Assembly (NCBI GenBank): GCA_009733715.1
Contig: WMKJ01000020.1
Span: 1-64,000 of the forward strand
Source of the DNA: Herpomyces periplanetae
Taxonomy: Eukaryota > Ascomycota > Laboulbeniomycetes > Herpomycetales > Herpomycetaceae
Reading direction: 5' to 3'
Length of the DNA: 64,000 nucleotides
Part shown: positions 45,812-57,800 of the stretch, one piece after another
Position numbering within the stretch: the first letter of the stretch is position 1
How the letters are laid out: every line of letters starts with the position of its first letter
Notes under the pieces: generated by a model
Databases searched by the model: none
Told to the model about the DNA's origin: nothing
What the model saw: the letters and a program-made list of their open reading frames with translations, nothing else
Made by a program: the position numbers and the translations under genes

Positions 45812-47437
45812 ATGACCGCCTTTGATACCATTCTCGTCTTGGACTTTGGATCACAATATTCTCATTTGATTACTCGGAGGTTACGTGAACTTCACGTTCA
45901 TTCAGAGCTATGGTCGTGTACTACCACTGTAGAAACCTTCAAAAAGTTGGACTCACGCTTCAAGGGTATGATTCTCAGTGGTGGCCCTTATTCCGTCTAT
46001 GATAGGGAGGCACCACATGTAGATCCTCTTATATTTTCACTTGGGCTACCCATACTTGGAATATGTTACGGTATGCAAGAAATAGCCTGGCATTTTAATA
46101 ATGGTACTGGCGTTGCCGCAACTGATAAACGCGAATACGGACATGCTGAGTTGCATATACTATCCATCCCATCTTCTACTCATGATACTCATGGTAACTT
46201 ATTCGATAATATTTTGCCCAGTACTTCAGATCATGTTAGCGTTTGGATGTCTCATTCGGATAAATTACTTGAGCTACCGGCAAATTTTCTTACGATAGCC
46301 AACACGAGTAATTCACCTTACGCAGCCATTAAACATAACCATCAGCCTATTTGGGGTATCCAATTTCATCCCGAAGTAACCCACACGCCATGCGGTTTAG
46401 ACATTTTAAGAAACTTTGCTATAAATATTTGCCAGGCTTCTGATAACTGGACTATGAAAAACTTCCTGGATAATGAACTACAACGAGTTAAATCACTTGT
46501 GGGCCCAGATGATCATGTTATTGGTGCTGTTAGTGGTGGTGTCGACTCAACTGTAGCCGCTAAACTACTCCATATGGCTATCGGAGACCGTTTTCACGCT
46601 GTACTCGTTGATAACGGTCTACTACGCTGGAATGAGGCTAGTATGGTACACAAAACACTGACGCATGATCTAAATATCAACCTTACGCTTATCGACGCTA
46701 GTGATATATTTTTGGGTAAACTTCACGGAATTACCGACCCTGAGCAAAAGCGTAAAATCATCGGAAATACATTTATCGAAATATTTCAAGATACGGCTAA
46801 ATCTATTGAGAAATCCTGCGCAAAGTCAGCCCGCCCCACGGCCCAAATTAAATGGTTGCTTCAAGGTACCCTGTATCCGGATGTAATTGAGTCTGTGTCG
46901 TATAAAGGTCCCAGCGCTACTATTAAAACTCACCACAATGTCGGAGGGTTACTTGATAATATGCATCTTAAATTGATTGAACCTCTACGTGAATTATTCA
47001 AAGATGAAGTACGACAGTTGGGATGTCAACTTGGGATTCCCGAACATTTGATTTGGCGGCACCCCTTTCCCGGTCCTGGACTTGCTATTCGAATTATCGG
47101 TAAAATTTCTCAAGAGCAATTGGACATTGTCAGACAAGCTGATAAAATTTTCATCGATGAAATAAATTCCGCTGGATTATACCGTAAAATCAGTCAAGCT
47201 TACGCTTCTTTACTTCCACTCCATGCCGTAGGCGTTATGGGTGATGCACGGCTTTACGGTCAGATCATCGGTCTTCGAGCTGTCGTTACCACTGATTTTA
47301 TGACAGCTGAAGCGTTCGCGTTTGATCCTGATTTCCTACGCAAAGTGAGCCTGAGAATTGTTAATGAAGTTTCCGGAGTTTGTAGAGTTTTCTACGAATA
47401 TACCAGTAAACCACCTGCTACAATTGAGCTCGAATAG
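45812..47437 (+). CDS. gua1: GMP synthase (glutamine-hydrolysing)
   Basis: Intron-less, 541 aa, full length for the family. The class I glutamine amidotransferase domain begins at ILVLDFGSQYSHLI. Its catalytic triad is C85 (GICYGMQ), H186 and E188 (GIQFHPEVTH). The ATP-pyrophosphatase domain has the PP-loop SGGVDSTVAA (241-250), and the C-terminal dimerisation domain has FPGPGLAIRI and ends in SKPPATIELE. It converts XMP to GMP in de novo purine synthesis in the cytosol. It is divergent from BIO2 and convergent with fip1 across 147 bp. Confidence 0.98.
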   Translation: MTAFDTILVLDFGSQYSHLITRRLRELHVHSELWSCTTTVETFKKLDSRFKGMILSGGPYSVYDREAPHVDPLIFSLGLPILGICYGMQEIAWHFNNGTGVAATDKREYGHAELHILSIPSSTHDTHGNLFDNILPSTSDHVSVWMSHSDKLLELPANFLTIANTSNSPYAAIKHNHQPIWGIQFHPEVTHTPCGLDILRNFAINICQASDNWTMKNFLDNELQRVKSLVGPDDHVIGAVSGGVDSTVAAKLLHMAIGDRFHAVLVDNGLLRWNEASMVHKTLTHDLNINLTLIDASDIFLGKLHGITDPEQKRKIIGNTFIEIFQDTAKSIEKSCAKSARPTAQIKWLLQGTLYPDVIESVSYKGPSATIKTHHNVGGLLDNMHLKLIEPLRELFKDEVRQLGCQLGIPEHLIWRHPFPGPGLAIRIIGKISQEQLDIVRQADKIFIDEINSAGLYRKISQAYASLLPLHAVGVMGDARLYGQIIGLRAVVTTDFMTAEAFAFDPDFLRKVSLRIVNEVSGVCRVFYEYTSKPPATIELE

Positions 47438-47584
47438 AGGCCAATAATGTCGTTATAGGCAAGCAGTCTGTCAATCTTGTGTTTGTTAACCTGGTCTACC
47501 CCATAATCATGTTGTAGGTGTTAAATAGCTTTTATCGGCGTGGCTTTTTCGACTTGATGTTAACTATGTGTTAGTAAATGACGA

Positions 47585-48965
47585 TTACCACCGTCGTCCC
47601 CGACCCTTAGCTGCATTCATGTCCATGTTTGGCATACCATCCCAATTTCCTTTGGGCTGATTGGCATCCATTGGTGGAGGAATATTAGCTCCACCTGATG
47701 GAACACCAGGCGGTCCAGGCATTTGTTGCATTTGCTGCATAAACGTTCCAAAGTCTAATTGACTTGGATCCGTAATACCATGAGCCATTAGTTGAGCCAT
47801 CATTTGTTGCATCATCTGATCATCAGGTCCGACCCCCATTTCCATAAAGTATCCCATATTACCCATTCCAAGACCTGGACCTGGCGCAGGGCCAGCCGGT
47901 TTAGATCCCATGGGTTGTTGGCCAGTTGCGCCGAGTAAGTTTTTAACAGGTCCAGAGCCGGCTGCAGCTGCTGAATTGCTGAGATCCGTGATGCTTCCGC
48001 CAAATAACATTTCGAATTTTTGAGTTTCCGCCTTTTGTTCGGCCAAGTTAGTAGCCATAGCTTGTTGTTTTAGACAATAAGTGGTCCATGTAAACTCATC
48101 AAACCCATAGTTAAAGTAATCTGCCTGATTAGCGCCCGGCAAGCGCCACGGTTTAGAGTGATTTACTAAGTCTGTCGGAGTTATCAATAGTAGTTAGCAA
48201 GTGTATAATTTGAGTAAGTTGGATTAAATTCAATGCGTTCACTGGCTACGTACCTGCATCGATGTCAACTTCCGTGATAGGTTTATTGGCAGGTTTCCAG
48301 ATGGGTACAGCATTAACATCAATAGTTGATGTACGAACTTCAGGATACCTTCCACCGTTGGGCTCAGTAGTAGCATGAGATGTAACATTTGGTTTAATGG
48401 TACATGAAGTTGTAGGCGTTGAAGCAGCCGTAACCGTAGCTAAAGCAGCAGTAGCAGTTGTAGTAGTAGTAGTGGATATCGTGTTAGCGGGAGTACTAGA
48501 AGCACCTGCATTTCCAGAATTAAGTGAATGGGTTGTAGTTTCGGGATCAGCTACACCGACGGTATACGTTGTTGAAGTTTGGGTAGAGGCAATAGGTGTA
48601 GTAACGCCACGTTGAAATTGTCCGGATGGGGTACGTGAGAATTCAGATTTGACTGTTTCAGTATGTGCAAAGCGTTGGGAACTGGGGTTAGGGGGTGCAC
48701 CGGCCTTGCGCTCTATAATAATATCAATTTCGGAATCGCTATCACAGCCATCATTATGTGATGCATCATCATCATCTTCATCATCATCATCATTATTGCT
48801 GTCACAGTTACCATCAACAACCTTACTACCAGCTTCAAGGTTTGCTGTGGCATTGAAAATAGTTGATTTAGAGCTTCCTACATTGTGAGTTAACTGTTCC
48901 GCCGTTGTAACGGGTGATATCAAGGGAGGTGAAGGGCTGTAAAATTCGTCGTCCTCTTCGGACAT
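47585..48965 (-). CDS. fip1: pre-mRNA polyadenylation factor Fip1
   Basis: Two exons: complement(join(47585..48171, 48254..48965)), 432 aa. The ATG at 48965 (MSEEDDEFYSP) is used, since the open frame above it starts with GTG. The acidic N-terminus includes a run of Asp (DDDDEDDDD). The middle is Thr/Ala-rich low complexity. The Fip1 motif spans the splice join: DIDA + DLVNHSKPWRLPGAN, then ADYFNYGFDEFTWTTYC. The C-terminus is Met/Gln/Gly/Pro-rich and ends in a short GRGRRW basic tail. Fip1 tethers poly(A) polymerase to the cleavage and polyadenylation factor. The intron is 82 nt (GTACGT...GACAG). The gene is divergent from bub3 across 451 bp. Confidence 0.94.
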
Positions 48966-49416
48966 GTATACGCTGAACACTTAATCCGATAAAATATAAT
49001 CCAAAAATACGATAAAGTGCAAAAATCAAAATGGCTAATGAGGATCTACAAAAGCTTTGTTTGAAAAGAAACCTTTTTGTGCGTGACATTTTCCGACATC
49101 TCATATCACGTGATAGATCACGAAATTCGTAGATCGAAGGGGGAAACGGCACGGATAAACGTATTATCGAGGATGACGGGAAAACGTGTGATGAATAGGT
49201 GAAAGGACAAATTCGCGAAGTAAGATAGGAAAGCCTTTTTCCTTGACTGATGCGAAGACGCGAATAAACTAGCAACCTCGATAAATTCTTACGAAAAGCG
49301 GCATGGAAGTGCTAGCGTATCAAGCTGCTTCAAATTTTACGGGAATTTCATCGCATTCACGCTAACAATTTATTCATGATTTTCAAATCATCAAAGAATT
49401 AACAGTGGAAACTTGG
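48966..49416. promoter_or_regulatory. shared promoter of fip1 and bub3 with a TCACGTGA palindrome
   Basis: This is a 451-bp divergent region. At 49106-49113 a perfect TCACGTGA palindrome sits inside ATATCACGTGATAG, a 14-bp string also present near 23213 in the gene desert. The core matches the RTCACRTG site of Cbf1-type bHLH factors. Confidence 0.55.
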
Positions 49417-50540
49417 ATGATAATGGGGGCTAATCAGTACCAAATTTCCAAACCACCGTCGGATGCAATTTCGTCGGTCAAATTTTCAGATGATTTATCT
49501 ACTCGATTAATAGCAGCATCATGGGATGGTAAAGTTTACGTGTACGATACGACAGACGATGAATCAGGCGACGCTAAATTAATCACTAAAATTGAACATC
49601 CTGCACCCGTATTAGACGTATGCTTTGGACGTTGTGAGAACGAAATATTTTCAGCCGGGCTGGATCACGCAGTACGAAGGTTAGCTTTGATGAGAAAATT
49701 GAACAGTGAATTTTTAAGGCTAATTATGTTAATAGGCTAAATGTAAAGGACAACTCTGAAAATATTATTACCCGACACACAGCAGGTGTTAAATCAGTAG
49801 TATATTCACGGAAACATAATCTATTAATATCAGGAGCGTGGGATTTAACATTAAATGTGCACTTGTGCAATAACGATGATACGTTAACCTATGGTGTTAT
49901 AAAACTTCCGGAAAAACCCTTTTCACTGGCATTAAGTTCATCACGACTAGTAGTGGCGATGGCGAATCGTTGCATACATATTTACGATCTTGAATCGCTG
50001 ATATCTACTTTGCAGTTAATGAAAAAATCCGGGGAAAATGGTAATGGGTTAAGCGTGGAACCCTGGCAGCGAAGAGAGAGTAGCTTACGCTTTATGACCC
50101 GAGCTGTAACGTGTATGCCGAATGATTTAGGATACACAGCGAGTAGCATTGAAGGTCGGGTAGCTGTGGAATGGTTTGACTCCAGTCCTGAATCACAAGC
50201 GCGCAAGTACGCATTTAAATGTCATAGACAAACCGTAAATGATGTTGATTTTGTTTACCCGGTTAATTCTCTGACGTTTCACCCCGTCCATGGATCATTT
50301 GCAAGTGGGGGAGGTGACGGTGTTGTAGCATTATGGGACGGTATAGCAAAACGTCGTATACGGCAGTACCAGCGATATCCCTCGAGTATATCATCACTTT
50401 GTTTTAATGGGAATGGAACGCGATTAGCAATTGCTGTTAGTCCAGGCTTTGAAAACGGTAAAGAGGATCCTGAAGGCATAGTAGGAATATATGTGCGAAA
50501 ATTAAGTGAAAATGAAGCTAAGGGCAAGGAAGCTGGCTAA
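49417..50540 (+). CDS. bub3: spindle-checkpoint WD40 protein Bub3
   Basis: Two exons, join(49417..49679, 49736..50540), 355 aa. The ATG at 49417 follows an in-frame GTG; a second ATG is two codons on. The intron (56 nt, GTTAGC...AATAG, branch-like GCTAAT) joins GLDHAVRR to LNVKDNSEN. The WD40 propeller begins at PPSDAISSVKFS. The Bub3-specific SIEGRVAVEWF and KYAFKCHRQ blocks are present, followed by VYPVNSLTFHP and SGGGDGVVALWD. Bub3 carries Bub1 and Mad3/BubR1 to phosphorylated MELT repeats on kinetochore Spc7/KNL1. The related Rae1/Gle2 can be set aside because of the VAVEW motif and the C-terminal pattern. Confidence 0.94.
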
Positions 50541-51126
50541 ATTAAACCAGTTAAGCGTATGGTATTGGACGTTTTAGCGGTAACTAAACTTTTAATACTT
50601 AATCAACAAAATAGTATAATTGTGTATAGTGTATTCCCATTGATCTTTTAGAACAATTTTTGCAAATTAACGAATTTATTTACAATGATACTCCTTGGAT
50701 TCCACTTTTCACACGACAAGTAACATAAATTAACCGCCAAAATCACGATGAATTATAATCTTGAACATTAATCAAAATCCATCACTTCATCGCGACATAA
50801 CTCCATCCAAGATCTTCACACGCCACCAAACCTCGACCCCAGCCACACTCACACGCCACACGATTAGTAAGAGAATTTTGCCGTGGACATAGTTTTACGA
50901 TATAGTTTTTTTGACGCGTTGAAACATCATGCTACTTTTACTTACCAATTTGGATGTTAAGTTATTTTTCCTTTAAAATTCAGTTAGTTGAGCCCCGGAG
51001 TAGTGGTTTATGAATTGGTGCAGATTAGGTATTTAGGAAATTTAAACGTTTAATTGTTTAGAACTGTTTTTGGCATCGTGATAAAGAAATATAATATTAC
51101 ATGATTGAAGCGGATAATCCTCCAGA
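50541..51126. promoter_or_regulatory. 586-bp tandem intergenic region upstream of the nucleoporin gene
   Basis: No gene is seen. An ACGCGT hexamer at 50914-50919, about 210 bp upstream of the nucleoporin ATG, matches the MluI cell-cycle box, but a single copy is weak evidence. Confidence 0.4.
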
Positions 51127-52776
51127 ATGTTTGGAACATCATCTTCAACTTCCCAGACAAATAATTCAACAGGTGCTACGGGATCACTATTTGGTAACAC
51201 ATCGTTTAATACGTTTGGTCGAAATCAAAGCATGAGCTCAGCTAGTTCACTATTTGGGTCTGCTACCACGAGTTCGGGAAATGTGAATAATAATAGTGGT
51301 GCTGGAGCCGGAAGCTTTGCGTCTGGTTTTGGCACAGGATCAAATGGATTGTTGCAAAAGTCCAACTCATCAGCCGGGTTCACTTCAGTAGGTACCACGG
51401 GATCTGCGTTTGGCTCCCTTGGGCAGAATTCACTTAAGGGAAATGGTTTATTAGGCAATAATAATACTGGATCAATCGGTGGATTTGGCACAGTAGCGAC
51501 ATCTTCAACGACAGCACCTGGTTCAAGTAGTGGTGGTGGACTTGGGTTGAACTTGTTTTCAACCGGGCAAACTCAAGGTCAGAATAATTCAACACTGAAT
51601 ACATCAGGGACATTTGGTTTAGCGACAGGCACTGCTGGTATTTCGGCGAACAATAATGCCAAAGGCAATAGTATACCAGGATTTGGTCAACAAGCCACGG
51701 CGAATTCACTGTTTGGTGGAGCAGGGGGCTTGAATAACACATCGGGAAGTTTTTCAACTTCTAATAAAAACGGAACAACAAATCAGGGATCCCTTTTTTC
51801 AAACTCCCTATTAAATCAGAATGCTAATGGGTCAAGTAATTTTGGCAGTACAGTAAATTCTACCTCATTAATATCAAATAATGCTGCAACCACTTCAAAC
51901 AATAGTGTGCCTGGCGTTAGAATTGATTTATCTAATTTACGTGCAACTACAAGATATTCAGATTTACATCCTGAGCTACAACAAATTATACTCAACGTTC
52001 ACAACTACATCAACGAGCAAATCTCAATGGCATCATCGTGTGCGGCAGTCATGTCTACAGCAGGCCGACCAACAGAAGCATCACTATCATACGGTTTAGA
52101 ATGTATACCAAACGATGTAGATCTTGTTACAGCCAAGTTAGAGGCAACCGAAGCGGCGTTGGACAACGACGCATCAATGGTATCATCCTTACAGGTTTCG
52201 CTGCGTAATGCCGAATCAGATGCACAGAATATCGGACGAGTTATTGAAAGCGTCAAATTACCATTTGGGCCAAAGATTAGCGGACTTTGGCATCAGTATG
52301 TATCAACATCAGTACACGGCGCATCCCGAAATTCAAACAAATTGAACTTATCAATTGATCGAATTAATGATCTTACAGGGGTGGGAAGCTCCAGTCTTAG
52401 TAATGTGAACAGTGAAGGTCTTGTTCAATTTTTCAATAGAAGAACGAGGAACCTCGAACAAGAATTCAGCAAAGCCCGTAACATGATTCAAGAAATTGAG
52501 GCTCACCTTAAACTCGTCGAAATGCGCGCAGCTTCAGACATGGAGAAACTTGCCCGAAGATCTGCCATGGGCACGGTCACGTGCATAGCGAAGGATGATG
52601 GAAGTGATGAATCTCGCGTGGCAATATTTGATTCGGAGGCTGCAGATAATGCGCAGTTTACGGAGGTTGTTGAAACCATGAAAGCTTTTGAAGGCGGAAT
52701 TATTCGTGCTGCAAGCCGTGTTGGTGAACTACGTGAAAAAGTTGTAGATTGTTACGCTCGTATGGGCCTTACCTAA
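51127..52776 (+). CDS. FG nucleoporin, Nup49/Nup58 type
   Basis: Intron-less, 549 aa. Residues 1-260 are a Gly/Asn/Ser-rich FG domain with scattered SLFG, AFG, GFG and NFG units, for example at 20-23, 41-44, 94-96 and 195-197. From VPGVRIDLSNLRATTRYSDL (261-280) onward comes the helical Nup58/Nup49 region (about 265-549), including long coiled-coil segments such as NRRTRNLEQEFSKARNMIQE. This protein lines the central transport channel with the Nup62/Nsp1 and Nup54/Nup57 partners. The VRIDLSNLR...TTR block separates it from Nup57 and Nsp1. It is convergent with the aminotransferase gene across only 98 bp, so the 3' UTRs probably overlap. Confidence 0.85.
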   Translation: MFGTSSSTSQTNNSTGATGSLFGNTSFNTFGRNQSMSSASSLFGSATTSSGNVNNNSGAGAGSFASGFGTGSNGLLQKSNSSAGFTSVGTTGSAFGSLGQNSLKGNGLLGNNNTGSIGGFGTVATSSTTAPGSSSGGGLGLNLFSTGQTQGQNNSTLNTSGTFGLATGTAGISANNNAKGNSIPGFGQQATANSLFGGAGGLNNTSGSFSTSNKNGTTNQGSLFSNSLLNQNANGSSNFGSTVNSTSLISNNAATTSNNSVPGVRIDLSNLRATTRYSDLHPELQQIILNVHNYINEQISMASSCAAVMSTAGRPTEASLSYGLECIPNDVDLVTAKLEATEAALDNDASMVSSLQVSLRNAESDAQNIGRVIESVKLPFGPKISGLWHQYVSTSVHGASRNSNKLNLSIDRINDLTGVGSSSLSNVNSEGLVQFFNRRTRNLEQEFSKARNMIQEIEAHLKLVEMRAASDMEKLARRSAMGTVTCIAKDDGSDESRVAIFDSEAADNAQFTEVVETMKAFEGGIIRAASRVGELREKVVDCYARMGLT

Positions 52777-52874
52777 CCTACAAAATCTAACCTGATCACA
52801 TGTGACCGTTTTACTCCTAGCTAATCCCCCAATCGCGTGGCTTCATCACCTGACAGATATCATCACGTGGCAGA

Positions 52875-54429
52875 CTAATGTGAGGCGGATTTCGTCGCAA
52901 AGCTTTTCAATGCATCACTGAGTCGTGCGATTCCCAATCGGAGATCTTGTTCGTTGATTGCAAATATTAAACGAAACCAGCCTGGTTCTGTTGCAGCAAG
53001 ATGTCGACCTGGTGTGAGAATAACTTTGTGTTTAATTATATGCTTTGTTAATTCATTTTCTCCTTTCCAGTACGCTTCATGATATCGTATATCGTATGCC
53101 ATGAACAAGTTCTCCGGTTTATCCTTTGGATCTAACTCCTCACGGGGCAAATATTTTCGTAAATCAAGCATGAAAAACAGCCCTGCGCATACATTCTCAA
53201 CGAAAGGAATTTCATTGTCACGCAGTAACTGAGCTGTTAAAAGTGATTGAGAAGCCAACCGATTTCGAGACGTGTCAATGGCGGATGCGAGAAATTGTTC
53301 GTTCGAAAGTATCATCATAACTGCTTTAATGCAAAAATTGGATGCTGCGTGAAAGCGGACGATACTTCGAAGTGTTCGTACCAATGTATCGTTTTCTGGC
53401 GAATAAACAAAGGCAACTCTAAATCCACCTAGGCCAAAGTCTTTAGACACCCCGTAAATATGATGGATACGTGATAATGGTAGTGGCAAATCCTTCGATA
53501 ACAGCGAAAGAATCGATGTAAATTCGGATAAATCATACATGTGTCCATCGTGTGTACAAATCGGCGCTTTTGGAACACCTGCATAAACAGACAGGGCGTA
53601 AACTTCGTCGCAAATTAGGTGCATATCTTCATACTCGGAGCATAATTTGATAAGTTCCATAATAGTCTCTCGGGGGTAGCATCGTCCAAGGGGATTGTGA
53701 GGATTACACAGGAGTATAGCGCGAACGCGTACTCCATGAATTTTGGCCTTTTCAATAGATTTTCGGTAATATTGAACAGCAGACGGTAAGAATTGCTCAT
53801 CAAAATTGGAGCATGCCCCCTCAAAGTCAACGTAGATACACGAGACAATTGAACGAAGGGCAAAATCTTCACGAAAGGCTTGATAAATAGGTCGTGGTGC
53901 AAGAATTGCATCCCAATTATTACCTAAGCACCACGCTAACATATCGTTTATGCTGGTTACACCGTTGGTGAAGACAATCCTGTCCGTATTAATGGGCATG
54001 TTGGACTTGAAATACTTGGTGTAAAACTGGGCCAGTATATCATATTGTCTTTTCGATATTGGTGCGGGAACGTTATACAAGATATCATCTTTATCCACTT
54101 TGAGCTAAATTTGGTTTAACCCTCGCTCATATTAAGCTTACCAAGTACGTGTAAAAATGACGAGTCAATTCATACATTTTCATTTAGAAAGTCTGTAACC
54201 TCCTTTTGTATTAAGTACTAAAATTATACGCGTCAGGTATGCGAAAAGATTGGTAGTATGTCAAACTTACATTTTCCGAAATGGACATATTAATGTTACC
54301 GTCTGCATTTGAAGAGGCATCATAAATATCACGCAAAGCATCGGCAGTTTGTGTGCGTAAGGCGAATTTTGCGAACTCATAAAGATTAGTTCCGCGCTGC
54401 GATAAACCATCAATCGAAAATTTTGACAT
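52875..54429 (-). CDS. class I/II PLP aminotransferase, ACC-synthase-like
   Basis: Three exons: complement(join(52875..54104, 54176..54217, 54271..54429)), 476 aa. Exon 2 is a 14-codon micro-exon, YLIQKEVTDFLNEN, matching the conserved block after SISEN in this family; both joins are phase 0. The fold-type I motifs are VFTNGVTSINDMLAW, CNPHNPLGRCYP, ICDEVYALSVY and VSKDFGLGGFRVAF with the PLP lysine, then GWFRLIFA. Fungal proteins of this class are annotated as 1-aminocyclopropane-1-carboxylate synthase-like, but their substrate is usually unproven; an alpha-aminotransferase or C-S lyase role is possible. The usual LTYGDGxxG block is replaced by ILYNVPAPISKRQ, which may alter substrate use. 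It is divergent from prp22 across 463 bp. Confidence 0.87.
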
Positions 54430-54892
54430 GTCTGAATTAACGATAATCCAACTGTTTCGTACACATGAACAATAAAATATAGAATTTTTAAATCTTTAAC
54501 CAAATAAAAGAGTCCGACTATCTCCCTTTAAATGCCCTCCAAGTTTAACCGTTTAACCCATGTGAAACACGTGACAAAATTGTAAAAGCAACACGTGACA
54601 GCCAAGCATCAGTGACTGTGGCGTAAATGATCATGTGAGAAGCTTAGTAAGCGAGATTGTGGCGATGTAGTTTTGGTGTCGGTATGCTAGTGAGATCATG
54701 AAACTAATTGGCACGTTAAGTGATAATTTTTTTTAATTTATTTTAATGTGCTATACCATATGGTAATATATACTTTTAATTTGATCAGTATTTATTTGCT
54801 TCGTTAAACTCTTCCATGAGAGTATTTCTTGTAATATTGCCTTTTAAAGGTTATTAAGACCTTAAGGAGCCCTAGATGCTTTTTATACTGCA
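54430..54892. promoter_or_regulatory. shared promoter of the aminotransferase and prp22 genes, paired CACGTGAC sites
   Basis: This 463-bp divergent region contains two identical CACGTGAC octamers in the same orientation at 54568-54575 and 54592-54599, 24 bp apart. CACGTG is the E-box bound by Cbf1/Pho4-type factors. The spacing is slightly over two helical turns. Confidence 0.5.
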
Positions 54893-57800
54893 ATGGACGA
54901 TTTACATTCGTTTGAATTACTGTCTCTAATTTCAAAAGTCTCTACTGAAATAAATAATCATTTAGGTATACAGGATCAAACTTTAGCAGAATTTATCATT
55001 GATCAAAATGTGGGCTGCAAATCAATTGACGAATTCAAGGTGAAACTCCAATCTATCGGAGCGGATTTTCCTATCAGTTTAACTGAGAGCATTGATCGAT
55101 TAGTTCGTACCCTCCACCCCAAGTTTAAAGCTACTGTGAACAATATCACAGATACTTCAAGTCATGTTACTCACTACGATAAAAAAACAGAAGAATTAAA
55201 TCGAAAGGCTAAAATATTCAAAGGGTTATCAATTCCTGATCAAGAGCCTGTCAAACTTGACGCCGCACACACAACCTCTTTAGAAGAGAATGAACCGGAA
55301 AAACTTGCCTTGAACGATCTAGATACTACATTTGCTATGCTAGAATCGCTAGCATCAAGACATCGAGCTGATAAGGCAGCACTTAGTGTGCTCAAGACGG
55401 ATTCAGCTCCTACTAAATCTAAAGGAAGGGAAATGCGACATGGAAGACCTTTTACACCCTCTCCCAACACAGACAGGACTTCTTCCTTTTCAAATGATTC
55501 AAAACCTGATCGAGACGCAAATCGATCTGATCAATTCTCCTCGCGTGGACCCCTAAGCTCGTCTTGCACAGATCGGAGTATACACAGTAGTAAAACGGGA
55601 TCACATAAATCAATACCACTCGATAATGCGCCAATTCTGCACAAGATTTACGAAGGTCAAGTAGTAGGAATTCGAGATTTTGGTGTATTCGTGCTATTGA
55701 AAGGTATCACCGGGAGGGCGAAGGGTCTTGTTCACATTTCTGCAATACAAGCAGGAACTCGGTTAAATAACCCGGTAGACTTTATTTCACTAAATCAAAA
55801 CGTTAAAGTTAAAGTTATGAGCATAGATGGTCATCGGATTAGCTTGTCAATGAAAGCGGTTGATCAAACCACAGGCCGTGATCTCGAGCCAGACAGAAAA
55901 TTCCAAACTAACACCGATGGGAACAAACATTCGGGTATAAAAGATTTAGTGGGCAAGTATGGTAATTTGAGCCGTGAAAGTGCTGTGATCGGTGCTGGCG
56001 ACGAAACATCTAATACCAAATATCGTAAACGATTAACTTCACCGGAACGATGGGAAATCAAACAATTGATCGCATCGGGGGCTGTTTCAGCACAAGATTA
56101 TCCAGACATCGATGCGGAAATCCACCGAGCCATGAATGGTGAAATCGAAGAAGAAGAAGATGTAGACATAGAAGTACGTAACGAGGAACCACCGTTTTTA
56201 GCTGGACACACCCGACAATCCTTAGAACTCTCGCCCATACGAGTGGTTAAAGCACCGGATGGCTCATTGAATCGAGCTGCCATGGCGGGAGATGCTTTGG
56301 CCCGGGAACGACGTGAATTACGACAGCAAGGGGCGCAAGAACGAGCTGCATTAGAAGCAGCGGGTGTTGATTTGCATACTCAGTGGCAAGACCCACTAGC
56401 AGAAGCGGGTGCGAGGAAGTTTGCCAGTGACTTAAGGAATATGCGTAACTCCCAGCCTGATGAACCTATGCCAGAGTGGAAGCGGATTAGTTCGGGACAG
56501 GAAAAGTCATTAGGTAAACGAACTTCATTATCAATTAAAGAGCAACGAGAATCGTTGCCCGTCTTTAAATTTCGGCAACAACTTTTGCAGGCAGTTAAAG
56601 AGTACCAGTTATTGATAGTTGTTGGAGATACGGGGTCTGGAAAGACGACTCAATTAACACAATTTTTGTATGAGGATGGATATGCGAGCCAAGGAATGAT
56701 TGGCTGTACTCAACCACGACGTGTTGCAGCAATGTCTGTTGCACACCGGGTATCGGAAGAAGTTGGCTGTCGACTAGGCGCAGAAGTTGGCTATAGCATA
56801 CGATTTGAAGATAAGACTAGCTCGGAAACACGAATAAAGTACATGACAGATGGTATTATGCAACGGGAGATTTTGTTAGATCCCTTGTTGAGCAAATACT
56901 CTGTTATAATGTTAGACGAAGCCCACGAACGTACTATTGCAACGGACGTTTTATTTGGTTTATTAAAAAAAACGTTAAAGCGGCGCAAGGATTTGAAGCT
57001 GATTGTGACATCGGCAACGTTGGACGCTGAAAAGTTTTCCGAATATTTTAATAAATGTCCGATCTTTTCTATTCCTGGGCGAACTTATCCTGTAGAGATT
57101 CTGTACTCTCGCGAGCCGGAAACGGATTATTTGGATGCAGCACTTATAGCTGTTATGCAAATTCACCTTACGGAGCCACCGGGAGATATCTTACTATTTC
57201 TTACGGGCAAAGAAGAGATTGATACTAGTTGCGAAATTCTTTACGATAGAATGCGAGCATTGGGGCCCAGTGTACCGGAATTGATTATCCTTCCTATTTA
57301 CGGAGCGTTACCTAGTGAAATAGCTAGCAGAATATTCGAGCCCGCGCCCCCGTTTGGAAGGAAAGTAGTCATAGCGACGAATATAGCAGAAACATCTATA
57401 ACAATTGATGGAATTTTTTACGTAGTGGATCCGGGTTTTGTAAAGCAAACAGCGTACGATGCGAAGTTGGGGATGGATCGATTACAAGTCTCGCCAATAT
57501 CACAAGCACAGGCGAAACAAAGAGCAGGTCGGGCCGGCAGAACAGGGCCGGGAAAATGCTTCAGGTTATACACAGAAGCAGCGTATCAATCGGAAATGTT
57601 GCCTACAACTATTCCGGAAATCCAACGACAAAATTTATCAAACACGATTCTGATGCTCAAGGCGATGGGAATTAACGATCTGTTACACTTTGACTTCATG
57701 GATCCACCACCGACGAATACCATGCTTACGGCACTTGAGGAGTTGTATGCTTTGTCTGCCCTGGATGATGAAGGGTTATTAACACGTTTGGGGCGGCAAA

